Made by a program: the position numbers and the translations under genes
Notes under the pieces: generated by a model
What the model saw: the letters and a program-made list of their open reading frames with translations, nothing else
What the model was told of the DNA's origin: nothing
Database searches by the model: none
In this document: positions 9,283 through 16,966 of the stretch, one piece after another
How positions within the stretch are numbered: position 1 is the stretch's first letter
How the letters are laid out: each line of letters opens with the position of its first letter
Source of the DNA: an uncultured Planctomycetaceae bacterium
Lineage (GTDB): Bacteria > Planctomycetota > Planctomycetia > Planctomycetales > Planctomycetaceae
NCBI GenBank assembly: GCA_903921605.1
Contig: CAIXQV010000965.1
Coordinates: 1 to 27,116, forward strand
Direction of reading: 5' to 3'
DNA: 27,116 bases

Positions 9283-11313
9283 ATGCTCATGAATGTCCCA
9301 GACTTCAACCTGTGCTTATCTCGCACAATGAGTTCTAACGCTCTGTCGAGGGCGACGAATCGCCTGACTTTATCCGTAACTCTCCCCACGCTGTTTTTTG
9401 TATGCGTGTTGGGCTGTATTTCAGGTTGCGCGACGACCGAGTTTGCTCAGCTCCGCGAGAAGCCGCACAATCCACTGACGGAACGTCTGAATACGACTGC
9501 GTTCGGGCTTGTGAAACATTCGGAGCGAACTGAACTGTTTCTGCGTCAGACCGGTTATCAGGGCGGCGATGATCTTAAGCTCATGATTCGGCATTCCGCC
9601 ACACACCGAGCTGGTAAGCATTATTATGAGGCGACTCATTCACTGTCCGAGCTGAATTACCTTGCGGCCGAAGTTGTGAAGACTCGTGATCCTCAACTGG
9701 CGTCGGAGTTGTATCTGGATTCTTCGAAAGCTGCGTGGCGCTATTTTGCGACACAGGATACCAGCGGTGAGCAGCCCGATCCGTCACGAGGTGAGCATCG
9801 AAGCACAGCCGAAGTTTATAACGCGGCTTCCGAGGGTTTGCTGCGTATCTCAAATCGCCTGGGGAAGGTTAAGCTCGGGCAGTCTATGCAGATGCCACTG
9901 ACGTATCGCCGACTACTTTTTGATATCCCGTTCCCTTCGAATCTGTTGACACCCGAACAGCTGAGTGAGTTTGAATTCGTGTCGGATTATGAACTCAAGA
10001 ACTTGAAGGCGCGTCACGCCACACAGGGTTTGGGAGTACCGATCATTGCGATTCGGCGTGCATCACAGAGTCCGGATCCGGTCGAAAAGTATTACACCAA
10101 AGGCATGAGCTTTGCCGCGACTCTGGTTTTAAGATTCGACGAGACCGAACAATCCTACGATTCGCCCTACGATGTGCAGTTACAGATTTTCGACCCCCGC
10201 GAGTCAGAGGCGATGCTGGTGGGTGACTCTTTGATGCCTCTGGAGACCGACGTGAGTACTCCGTTGGCTCGCTACCTGAGCAACCGCGATATCAGTTTGC
10301 TGGATACATGGGGATTTATCCGGCCGGATCGAGCACAAAACGTCGCCGGGTTATACATGGTGCAGCCTTATGATCCGGATCGCATCCCGGTGCTGATGGT
10401 TCATGGGATCTGGTCCAGCCCGATGACGTGGATGGAGATGTTCAATGATCTGCAGGCTGACCCTGAGATTCGCAGAAAGTATCAGTTCTGGTTTTATCTG
10501 TACCCGACGGGTGAGCCCATCGCCTTTTCGGCGGCTGGCCTCCGTGAAGAACTGATGCAGGTACGCAACGACTGCGATCCCTATCGCCGGAATAGTCGAC
10601 TGGATGAGATGGTTGTGGTCGGGCACAGCATGGGAGGACTGCTGTCCCATATGCTGACGATCGATAGTGGAAATCGTCTTTGGAATTCTGTCAGTGCGAA
10701 GTCGGTCGAAGAGTTGCAGACAAGCTCGGAAGTGAAGTCTGAGATTCGAAGGGTTTTCTTCTTTCAGTCGAATCCTTCCATTGATCGCATCGTGACGATC
10801 GCCAGTCCTTATGGCGGTAGTTCCTTCTCCAATCGGTTCACACGCTGGTTGACGGGATCATTTGTCTGGTTGCCTGCAAAGACCTACGAATTGACACGCG
10901 TGATCTTCGAGCAGGATAAAAAGAGTTGGTGGGATCGGGTCACGGCACCAAAGACCAGCCTGGATTCGCTGACCAAGAAGTCCGCAGTCCTGACAGTCAT
11001 TCGAGATTCGCGGGTGCCGGATGAGGTGAAACACCATAACATCGTTGGTGTTCGCAAGGGACGTGATGTTAATTCCTGGACCGATGGAGTTGTGGCTTAC
11101 TCCAGCGCGCATCGTGAGGATGTGACCAGTGAGAAAGTCATTCCGGCCGGACACCGAGAAGTCCTCCGTCATTCCGAAACCGTGGCGGAAGTACGACGTA
11201 TTCTGCTTGAGCACCTGCAGGAGACTCAACGTAGACGTTTTCCTGCCATCCCTGCCGACATGAGTGTGGAGCGTCCCGGACACGCGACGCTCGGCCGAAC
11301 ATTGACGCCGTAG
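9283..11313 (+). CDS. Alpha/beta-hydrolase lipoprotein
   Basis: A 676-residue putative secreted serine hydrolase. A lipoprotein signal is visible: a basic n-region, hydrophobic 'LPTLFFVCVLGC', then lipobox 'ISGC' with Cys49 as the likely lipid-modified residue. An internal ATG at 9328 (residue 16) would give a signal peptide of ordinary length and may be the true start. Residues about 60-360 are an unrecognised N-terminal region. The catalytic domain begins near 367: oxyanion 'VLMVHGIWSSP' (His374-Gly375), nucleophile elbow 'VVVGHSMGG' with Ser449, likely acid Asp601 in 'SWTDGVV', and likely base His624 or His630 in 'GHREVLRHSE'. The fold resembles PGAP1/lipase-like esterases; 'FWFYLYPTGEPI' before the elbow is typical of envelope-located bacterial members. 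Substrate unknown. It stands alone, convergent with the NfeD gene; the 195-bp gap between them shows no clear terminator. Confidence 0.9.
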   Translation: MLMNVPDFNLCLSRTMSSNALSRATNRLTLSVTLPTLFFVCVLGCISGCATTEFAQLREKPHNPLTERLNTTAFGLVKHSERTELFLRQTGYQGGDDLKLMIRHSATHRAGKHYYEATHSLSELNYLAAEVVKTRDPQLASELYLDSSKAAWRYFATQDTSGEQPDPSRGEHRSTAEVYNAASEGLLRISNRLGKVKLGQSMQMPLTYRRLLFDIPFPSNLLTPEQLSEFEFVSDYELKNLKARHATQGLGVPIIAIRRASQSPDPVEKYYTKGMSFAATLVLRFDETEQSYDSPYDVQLQIFDPRESEAMLVGDSLMPLETDVSTPLARYLSNRDISLLDTWGFIRPDRAQNVAGLYMVQPYDPDRIPVLMVHGIWSSPMTWMEMFNDLQADPEIRRKYQFWFYLYPTGEPIAFSAAGLREELMQVRNDCDPYRRNSRLDEMVVVGHSMGGLLSHMLTIDSGNRLWNSVSAKSVEELQTSSEVKSEIRRVFFFQSNPSIDRIVTIASPYGGSSFSNRFTRWLTGSFVWLPAKTYELTRVIFEQDKKSWWDRVTAPKTSLDSLTKKSAVLTVIRDSRVPDEVKHHNIVGVRKGRDVNSWTDGVVAYSSAHREDVTSEKVIPAGHREVLRHSETVAEVRRILLEHLQETQRRRFPAIPADMSVERPGHATLGRTLTP

Positions 11314-11508
11314 CGAGCTAGATGTGGTCGAGTCAATGTTTATGCTGAATGCCGGTCGAAGAAGTTTGGCCTGATAACGGGAGATTCAAGAACCAGTTCG
11401 ATTGACTTCGTCTGACTGCAATCGTTCGAGCATCAACCCTTTATCATATCGCATACTGACATTCATAAGAAAGCTCACCATCTGCCCCCATACACGGCGC
11501 TGGCCCAG

Positions 11509-13740
11509 CTACGTCTGCGTTCCCGAGGTGCTTCTGACGATAATGCGATTACCGGCAATGCGGAGCACTTCGACTGGGGTTCCATGATCGATGTAAGCAC
11601 CATCGCTGACAACATCCAGGTACTTGTCGCCGAACATTGCCTTTCCGGATGGACGCAGAGCTGATGCCGTCACGCCCGTTGCGCCGACATCGACTGGCGT
11701 CGGCTGCGATGAATGACCCGCGAGCAAAGATGTCCTCAGGATCGGTCCGTCGGCCTCTGCTGGCGCGTAACCAGGAGGAGTCAGGATCAGCCGGTTCAGA
11801 AATGGAATCGTTGGCAGGAATCGGTTCAGGACTGCGGCCACGGCGATCACAGTGACCATCGCTCCAGCCAGCGAACCAAGGCTGCTCATGGATTCTTCAA
11901 AGCTCTCCGTGGCAGTCATCCCGGAGAATGTATGACTCGCCAGAATCAAAGATGCGATCGTGAGCAGGATTCCCGAGACTCCGAAGACTCCGAAGCCGGG
12001 AATCACAAAGATTTCCAACGCCAGCAATCCGATACCCAGCACGAACAGAACCAGTTCCAGAGTCCCCGCTGTACCGCCAAGAAAGCGGCTCCAGAAAAAC
12101 AGCGAGAAGAACACTGTGGCGAGGATGGCAAAGAATCCTGATGGCAGATGAAGTTCGATATAGACGCAAATGATACCCAGAGTGATCAGCAGGAATCCGC
12201 CAACGCCGGAATTCAGCACAGCAATCAGCGTGTCGACCCAGGTGCTGGCCACTGGCGTTAAGTTGGCTTTCTCTGAAATGCCGAGGCGACTTCGCAATTC
12301 ATCTTCATCATGGCATGGCGCATCCGCCAGTTGCAGTTCATGAGCACGCTCACCACGGACTGTTAACAGAATTCCCTTGCGAGATTCCGGAACCATCGGC
12401 CCTTGAATCCATTCCTCATTGGCCGCCTGAATTTCAACCTCGGACATATAGGTAACTCGACCATCGGCCTTGTTGGTCACCTGAAAAACTTCCAGATCTT
12501 TATCGATCATGGCCTGAAGTAATGCGGGCGGTCGATTTTTTCGTTTGGCAAGTATCGCCGCGAACTGCAGGAATGGACTGACGATTTTTTCTGGCGCGCG
12601 TTCGAATTGTCCGCCCGGTTCAGTGAGTGTGATCACACCGATATCTCCAATCTGAGCATCCGGGTGCATCAGAATCTTATCGCATCCAAAGGCAATCAAC
12701 GCGCCGCCGCTCCAAGCTCCTTTCGGGATCCATGCGACGGTGGTGATCTTTGTCGAATCGAGTTCAGAAAGTGTCAGAGCCAGATGTTCGGCAACGTCCT
12801 TATCTCCTCCCGGAGAATCAATCTTCAGGACCAACACATTGCAGCCATCGGCCACCGCGTTGCGGATTTCCCGCTGCACAAACTCCCCGAGGACGCGATC
12901 AATCACACCATTAACGGCGATCACTCGCGGAACAACATCCGCTTTGTTGCGCAGAGGTTCGCGCATGGATTCCAGAGGCAGCTCAAAGGCGGCCGCCACT
13001 TCAGCTCGATTCTTCGCGGTTCGCAGAACGAGAAAGCCCGCCTTCTCTGAGTCCAGTCCGAGAAAGTTTCCCGGTGAGCCCGCTTCTTTGATGGTTTCGG
13101 TTTTTGAAATCACCACATTCTGATTCTGGAGCACCATCAGTTCCGCGGGCGTCAGGAACCTTTGCTCAACGACGTTCGGAGATGTCTCCAGGGAAACTCT
13201 CAGCAACGCTTCGGACGGATTCATCATCGCCTGGGCAACGCCGCGGGATAGACGACTGTTGCGACGGCGATCAACGAGACTCATGACGAAGCTTTGATCT
13301 TCTGTCGAAACCGCTTCACCTCGCCCGATGTCCCCCAACGTGGCATCAGGATGCATCACGATATCGTGGCAGGCCAACGCAAGGATCGCGCGAGTGCCGT
13401 CGACGGAACGAGGTACCCAGGCAATCGTCCTGACTCGACTGACGTCAGACGATGTCAGAAAGCGAACAGCGTCGCTCACATGTCCGAATCCGGCGGTTCC
13501 CGGTTCAATCTCCAGGACCAGAAGAGCGTCTCGATTTTCGCGAGTTGCCTGAGCCTGCAGGTCTGTGGCAAGATTCGTCAGCTCACTGACCATTTGGTCG
13601 TTGAGCGGACTTGTTACTGTCAGAAATTGCCCGATTGGTTTTTGTGCGGCTGTCGGTTCGGACTTCTCCTGAGCACTGGCCACGCCGGCAAATAGACTCA
13701 GACCTGCCAGCAGCAACGCAGCCAGAGGAATGTGTCTCAT
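11509..13740 (-). CDS. NfeD-family membrane serine protease with duplicated ClpP-like domain
   Basis: A 743-residue membrane-bound ClpP-class (SppA/NfeD) protease, expected to act with SPFH/stomatin-like partners in membrane quality control. Order: signal peptide 1-23 (ends 'GVASA'); a first ClpP-like domain about 35-170; an active ClpP-like domain about 270-420 with Ser344 in 'GAWSGGALIA' and Lys385 in 'RAPEKIV', matching the Ser-Lys dyad of archaeal 1510-N protease; membrane segments about 500-605; and an NfeD OB-fold about 670-738. The first domain repeats the pattern ('ALACHDIVMHPDATLGDIG' versus 'AFGCDKILMHPDAQIGDIG') but has Gly115 where Ser344 sits and no matching Lys. The frame is open up to 13896, but the ATG at 13740 puts the signal peptide at the N-terminus. 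No SPFH gene is adjacent. Confidence 0.93.
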   Translation of the reverse strand: MRHIPLAALLLAGLSLFAGVASAQEKSEPTAAQKPIGQFLTVTSPLNDQMVSELTNLATDLQAQATRENRDALLVLEIEPGTAGFGHVSDAVRFLTSSDVSRVRTIAWVPRSVDGTRAILALACHDIVMHPDATLGDIGRGEAVSTEDQSFVMSLVDRRRNSRLSRGVAQAMMNPSEALLRVSLETSPNVVEQRFLTPAELMVLQNQNVVISKTETIKEAGSPGNFLGLDSEKAGFLVLRTAKNRAEVAAAFELPLESMREPLRNKADVVPRVIAVNGVIDRVLGEFVQREIRNAVADGCNVLVLKIDSPGGDKDVAEHLALTLSELDSTKITTVAWIPKGAWSGGALIAFGCDKILMHPDAQIGDIGVITLTEPGGQFERAPEKIVSPFLQFAAILAKRKNRPPALLQAMIDKDLEVFQVTNKADGRVTYMSEVEIQAANEEWIQGPMVPESRKGILLTVRGERAHELQLADAPCHDEDELRSRLGISEKANLTPVASTWVDTLIAVLNSGVGGFLLITLGIICVYIELHLPSGFFAILATVFFSLFFWSRFLGGTAGTLELVLFVLGIGLLALEIFVIPGFGVFGVSGILLTIASLILASHTFSGMTATESFEESMSSLGSLAGAMVTVIAVAAVLNRFLPTIPFLNRLILTPPGYAPAEADGPILRTSLLAGHSSQPTPVDVGATGVTASALRPSGKAMFGDKYLDVVSDGAYIDHGTPVEVLRIAGNRIIVRSTSGTQT

Positions 13741-14165
13741 TTGTAATGACTCCACGGAAATTGCTCTAAGGTTGCTGAAGTGAAACATGCGTCGGATTGT
13801 AGCAGTTGTCGTCCGACATGGCCAAAATCCCCGAGTCATTCGTCGTCCGCTCGATAACCCTGGCCTTTGTTTGGGCTCAAACGCGGACATTCTCACTGTG
13901 GATGACAGGAAACGTCAATTGCGGAAAGAAATGCGGTTTCTGTTGACGAACAGAAGTTTGAACGGATCGCCGTAAAGTCGAATAAAGCCGCGAAGAGGGT
14001 GCTATGAACGGCAATAAAGACAATGGAAAATAGAGAGGGCAGGTCGTGTTCGGCCTCTGTCTTCCTGTGTTCTCTCATGGCACCGTCTCCCGCAGATTGC
14101 CGTCATGCGTTCAGAATGGCACGCCGGCGGCGAGGGAAATAGCAGCGATAAGAATGCGGAGACAT
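13741..14165. other. Intergenic region upstream of the NfeD gene
   Basis: 425 bp between the NfeD gene start and the end of the FHA gene, both on the minus strand. Apart from the candidate promoter at 13796-13825 I see no RNA gene or terminator. A 61-codon minus-strand frame (13893-14078) has a hydrophobic stretch, but no ribosome-binding site or recognisable family, so I do not call it a gene. Confidence 0.4.
13796..13825 (-). promoter_or_regulatory. Candidate sigma70-type promoter for the NfeD gene
   Basis: On the minus strand TTGGCC (complement of 13820-13825), an 18-base spacer and TACAAT (complement of 13796-13801). The -10 hexamer differs from consensus at one base; the -35 is weak. 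It lies 55 bases before the ATG at 13740. Its position also supports the shorter NfeD start, since the longer frame would begin upstream of the transcription start. Confidence 0.33.
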
Positions 14166-14624
14166 TCAATCCGGAATCAGCAAGTCTGAATCACGGAGGA
14201 ATCGCACGTCGCTCTTGCTGGCGTCGTCATTAGGCTTTTGACTCATTCGCGTATTTTCGTCGTTCAACCCGCCATCATCGATCAGGGGAATCATTTCTGT
14301 TGGCTGGATGGGCGAAATCTTTCCGGGCAACGGACTATCTGGACCGAGATGCACTCGGTAGCTGATTCCTGACAGCGACAATTGATCGCCCGGAAGCAAA
14401 GCTCCGCGAACGACTCGTTGTCCGTTGACGCGAGTTCCGTTGGTGCTTCCCAGATCTCGCAGGTACAGCAATCCATCCGTCTTGACGAGAATACAATGCT
14501 GCTTGGAGACGTTTGTATGATCAATGACCAGGTCACACAGCTTTGAACTGCGACCCACAACCGTAATGGCGCGAGTCAGTGTGATTGGTGCTCCACCCTG
14601 TTTTGGGATCAGTTGTGCCAGCAT
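14166..14624 (-). CDS. Single-domain FHA (forkhead-associated) protein
   Basis: A 152-residue cytoplasmic protein made almost entirely of one FHA domain, a phosphothreonine-peptide binding module used in Ser/Thr kinase signalling. Visible family signature: Gly24-Arg25-Ser26 in 'TVVGRSS', 'CDLVIDHTNVSKQHC' with Ser40 and His43, then 'RDLGSTNGTRVNG' (56-68), which holds the usual phosphate-contacting Ser/Asn loop. A charged tail of about 50 residues follows ('DDGGLNDENTRMSQKPNDD') and may be a regulatory or phosphorylated region. The frame stays open to 14957, but the ATG at 14624 begins right before the first FHA strand and the upstream part is unlike any domain. No kinase, phosphatase or secretion gene is adjacent, so the partner is unknown. 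A possible TGGACT-16-TTTAAT promoter sits just upstream of this start. Confidence 0.9.
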   Translation of the reverse strand: MLAQLIPKQGGAPITLTRAITVVGRSSKLCDLVIDHTNVSKQHCILVKTDGLLYLRDLGSTNGTRVNGQRVVRGALLPGDQLSLSGISYRVHLGPDSPLPGKISPIQPTEMIPLIDDGGLNDENTRMSQKPNDDASKSDVRFLRDSDLLIPD

Positions 14625-14983
14625 AAAATTTAGTCCCCGTCCGGGATTCTCCACCACATTAAACTCAGTGTACACAGAGAGTCCAGTTGCAACCGGCTCC
14701 TGATTATGCGGTTGAATGTTCCTAAAACAAGGCTTTCCGCAGCTATGGGCACGTTTTTGCCCCGATGAGTGCCAGAGGACGCAATCTTTCGTTTCTTTGC
14801 GTGACTGGTAGCCTTTACCAAATCGGGGCAACCCTGTTGCCGGGTACAGGCTGGATTCACATGCCCGGGAATTGCGGTGTGCCGCCAAAATTCTTCCGCG
14901 CGGATTTTGAGATGGTGTAGATTCAATCAAAGGGTCGCGGATGTCGAAGCGACGCATAAGAATCGGTTGATTTGGAGTCCGAG
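14625..14983. other. Divergent intergenic region between FHA gene and Cys-rich protein gene
   Basis: 359 bp that must contain promoters for both flanking genes. On the minus strand TGGACT, 16 bases and TTTAAT near 14655-14690 could serve the FHA gene. On the plus strand I see no convincing hexamer pair; the ribosome-binding site GGAG at 14974-14977 belongs to the Cys-rich gene. No RNA gene recognised. Confidence 0.35.
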
Positions 14984-15394
14984 ATGTTTAAGAAGTTGAT
15001 GCTGTGTGTAATGGCCGTTGCGTTTGTCCTGACTGCTGCAGAAGTCGGCCAGGCCGGAAACAAGTGCGATACTTGCTGCGATACTCCGAAGTGCAAGCTT
15101 CCTAAGCTTTCATTGCCAAAGCTGAAGATGCCGAAGTTGAAGCTTCCAAAGCTGAACTGCCTGAAGCCAAAATGTGATTCTTGCGAACCAAAGTGCTGCG
15201 AGCCAGCATGTGCCGCACCAGCCTGCGAAACCCCGGCTTGTGGTACACCAGCTTGTGGTACGCCTGCCTGCGGAGAATCGGGCGCTGCTTGTGCAGCAGC
15301 CAGCACGACACCTGCACCGGCTGAAGCGACTCCTGCACCAGCCGAAGCAGCACCAGCTGCTCCATCGCCATCTGCTGCTGATGCTCAAAAATAG
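14984..15394 (+). CDS. Secreted Lys/Pro- and Cys-rich repeat protein
   Basis: A 136-residue protein I cannot assign to a named family. A clean Sec signal peptide ('MFKKLMLCVMAVAFVLTAAEVGQAG') ends near residue 24. The mature part has three blocks. Residues about 28-64 hold a basic 'KLPKLSLPKLKMPKLKLPKL' ladder with Lys-Leu-Pro spaced every three to four residues. Residues about 58-98 are Cys-rich, with 'C-x-x-P-A-C' steps ('ACETPACGTPACGTPACG'). A Pro/Ala/Glu/Ser tail ('TPAPAEATPAPAEA') follows. I count 15 cysteines after the signal peptide, suggesting metal binding or heavy disulphide cross-linking in the envelope. GGAG at 14974-14977 sets the ATG at 14984, and a strong terminator follows 29 bp after the stop, so this is a single-gene unit. 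The composition is unlike any neighbour, but the start site, signal peptide and terminator argue it is real. Confidence 0.85.
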   Translation: MFKKLMLCVMAVAFVLTAAEVGQAGNKCDTCCDTPKCKLPKLSLPKLKMPKLKLPKLNCLKPKCDSCEPKCCEPACAAPACETPACGTPACGTPACGESGAACAAASTTPAPAEATPAPAEAAPAAPSPSAADAQK

Positions 15395-15423
15395 TCCGAT
15401 AATTTTGGTCTGAAACTACTAAG

Positions 15424-15455
15424 AAGCTCGATCGTTTTTCGCGATCGAGCTTTTT
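15424..15455 (+). terminator. Rho-independent terminator of the Cys-rich protein gene
   Basis: A perfect 11-bp stem, AAGCTCGATCG (15424-15434) with CGATCGAGCTT (15442-15452), a 7-nt loop, and a run of six T starting at 15451. It lies 29 bp after the stop codon at 15394, so it closes a monocistronic transcript and insulates the next gene. Confidence 0.92.
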
Positions 15456-15521
15456 TCGTTACAATGCTGAGGCAAAGCTCTTGAGATTTCCGTCTTGCAC
15501 AACTTTAGTCAGGATCAGACC

Positions 15522-15839
15522 GTGGCTGAAACGGGTTTTTCCTGTCCGCAGACTCGCGAACAGGTGATCAATATGTACTTTCTGGAACATCGTGCGAAAC
15601 TGCTGGACGTCGCCGCATTTCTCGATCGTCTGGACCGTGCTCGTCCAACCGCCTCAAACGTGGACTTTCGCGAAGCCGCTCTGAACGAAGCCGTGCGAAT
15701 TCTCGTCGATGGTCAGCCTCAGCGAGCCAAACGGATTCTTGATCTGCTGAGTGATTCAACAACCGAGATACCTCAGTCAGCACACGGGATGAAGGGTGCA
15801 TCGGGAGCAGTTCGAGGAAACTCCGGAGGTGCATCGTGA
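15522..15839 (+). CDS. Small conserved-looking protein coupled to the TatD-like gene
   Basis: A 105-residue protein I do not recognise. The sequence is mostly helical-looking, with '[30 protein letters not shown]' type helices (avoiding Pro/Gly) and a second half '[19 protein letters not shown]', then a disordered Gly/Ser tail. The GTG at 15522 is preferred because AGGA (15511-15514) sits 7 nt before it; a TTG at 15495 would add nine residues without a ribosome-binding site. Its stop codon overlaps the GTG start of the TatD-like gene (GTGA at 15836-15839), which indicates translational coupling and probably joint function. It could be an accessory subunit of the hydrolase. It is shorter than EboA of the ebo metabolite-trafficking cluster, which would be one candidate relation. 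Confidence 0.72.
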   Translation: MAETGFSCPQTREQVINMYFLEHRAKLLDVAAFLDRLDRARPTASNVDFREAALNEAVRILVDGQPQRAKRILDLLSDSTTEIPQSAHGMKGASGAVRGNSGGAS

Positions 15840-16642
15840 AGTATATCGATCCACATGTTCACATGGTGTCCCGCACAACCGATGACTATCAGCGCATGGC
15901 GCTGGCCGGATGCATCGCGATCACGGAACCCGCGTTCTGGGCTGGTTTTGATCGTTCATCGGCACAGGGGTTTTTCGACTACTACCGACAACTGACCGAA
16001 TACGAACCTCGCCGCGCCGCGCTGTTTGGCATTCAGCATTTTACGTGGCTGTGCATCAATCCCAAAGAAGCCGATGATCCCGGGTTTGCGCGGGAAGTCA
16101 TCTCTTTGATACCGGACTTCCTGAAGTGCGATAACGTGCTGGGAATTGGTGAGATCGGTCTGAATAAGAACACTAAGAATGAAAAGATCATTCTGGAAGA
16201 GCAGATCGCCCTGGCTGAAAAGTACAATCAGTTGGTTCTTGTTCACACGCCTCATCTTGAGGACAAACGCAAAGGCACACGATTGATCATGGATGCGTTG
16301 AGCGCCAGCGAGATTGATCCGGGGCGAATTCTGATCGACCATGTGGAAGAGCATACTGTCGCGGAAGTGCTGGACCGGGGATTCTGGGCCGGGATGACAT
16401 TGTACCCCGATACCAAGATGACGCCTCAGCGAGCCACAGACGTGATCGAGATGTATGGTTCGGAACGGATCTGGATGAACTCAGCGGGTGACTGGGGTTG
16501 CAGTGACCCGCTTGCCGTTCCGAAGGCCCGCATTGAAATGTCTCGACGTGGGCACCACATGAGTCTTATTGACAAAGTGACTCTTGATAACCCGCAGAGG
16601 TTTCTTAGCCAGTCAGAGAAGTTTGTGCTAAAGGCTGAGTGA
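15836..16642 (+). CDS. TatD-like metal-dependent hydrolase (EboB-like)
   Basis: A 268-residue amidohydrolase-fold enzyme. Metal-site residues of the TatD family are all visible: His7 and His9 ('DPHVHM'), Glu106 ('GIGEIGLN'), His137 ('LVHTPH'), His169 ('LIDHVEEHT') and Asp219 ('NSAGDWG'). TatD proteins are nucleases or hydrolases of small substrates. The opening '[17 protein letters not shown]' and '[10 protein letters not shown]' are, from memory, closer to the TatD-like member of the ebo secondary-metabolite trafficking cluster than to E. coli TatD. The other ebo genes (prenyltransferase, dehydroquinate-synthase-like, TIM-barrel epimerase, phosphodiesterase) are absent from the window, so this is tentative. 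The start is GTG, overlapping the upstream stop by GTGA. A hairpin-rich non-coding stretch follows. Confidence 0.9.
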   Translation: MKYIDPHVHMVSRTTDDYQRMALAGCIAITEPAFWAGFDRSSAQGFFDYYRQLTEYEPRRAALFGIQHFTWLCINPKEADDPGFAREVISLIPDFLKCDNVLGIGEIGLNKNTKNEKIILEEQIALAEKYNQLVLVHTPHLEDKRKGTRLIMDALSASEIDPGRILIDHVEEHTVAEVLDRGFWAGMTLYPDTKMTPQRATDVIEMYGSERIWMNSAGDWGCSDPLAVPKARIEMSRRGHHMSLIDKVTLDNPQRFLSQSEKFVLKAE

Positions 16643-16966
16643 GCTCCGTTGAGCGACAGAGACCGCATGGTTTGCTTTGAACCAGGTTTGCAGGGATGAG
16701 CCGCGCTGCGCGGCTGCCTCTATTGATGTAATCACCTGAAGTCCCCCGTCATGAACTGCGGAAGACGGGAGAACGATTGTGTCTCTTTTGTGACCATGGC
16801 GAAGCGGCCATGACCGTTCTTGAGGAAAAGGCTGGCTAATGAGACTCCTCTGCAGTATCAAACGGAATCGCGTTTCATTAGCGCACCGGAATGTTCAAGA
16901 ATAATTTTTCATGGCCAAAGTGCCAGGGTTTCTTTTTCTCACAAGTTGCTTTCGGGCTGTTATCGA
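16643..16966 (+). other. Hairpin-rich non-coding region between TatD-like and rluA-type genes
   Basis: 324 bp holding four inverted repeats in a row. AGCCGCG/CGCGGCT with a 3-nt loop at 16699-16715; CCCGTC/GACGGG with a 13-nt loop at 16745-16769; CATGGC/GCCATG with loop GAAGCG at 16795-16812; and an 11-bp stem GCTAATGAGAC/GTTTCATTAGC with one G-T pair and a 26-nt loop at 16835-16882. None is followed by a T run, so none is an ordinary terminator. The frame of the pseudouridine synthase is open back to 16820 but this part encodes nothing domain-like. It may be a structured 5' leader or an unrecognised small RNA. Confidence 0.45.

Noticed and set aside
8966..9292. 108-codon plus-strand frame before the hydrolase gene
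   Set aside because: Arg/Ser-rich, no ribosome-binding site or domain, overlaps the hydrolase start in another frame.
13893..14078. 61-codon minus-strand frame with a hydrophobic stretch
   Set aside because: No ribosome-binding site, no recognisable family and a placement inside a long intergenic region; too weak to call.
15201..15275. Short tandem DNA repeats that might suggest a CRISPR-like or VNTR element
   Set aside because: The repeats are in frame and encode the Pro-Ala-Cys steps; there are no spacers and no cas genes.
15102..15388. Several overlapping minus-strand frames opposite the Cys-rich gene
   Set aside because: The low-complexity repeats keep all frames open; the plus frame has the signal peptide, ribosome-binding site and terminator.
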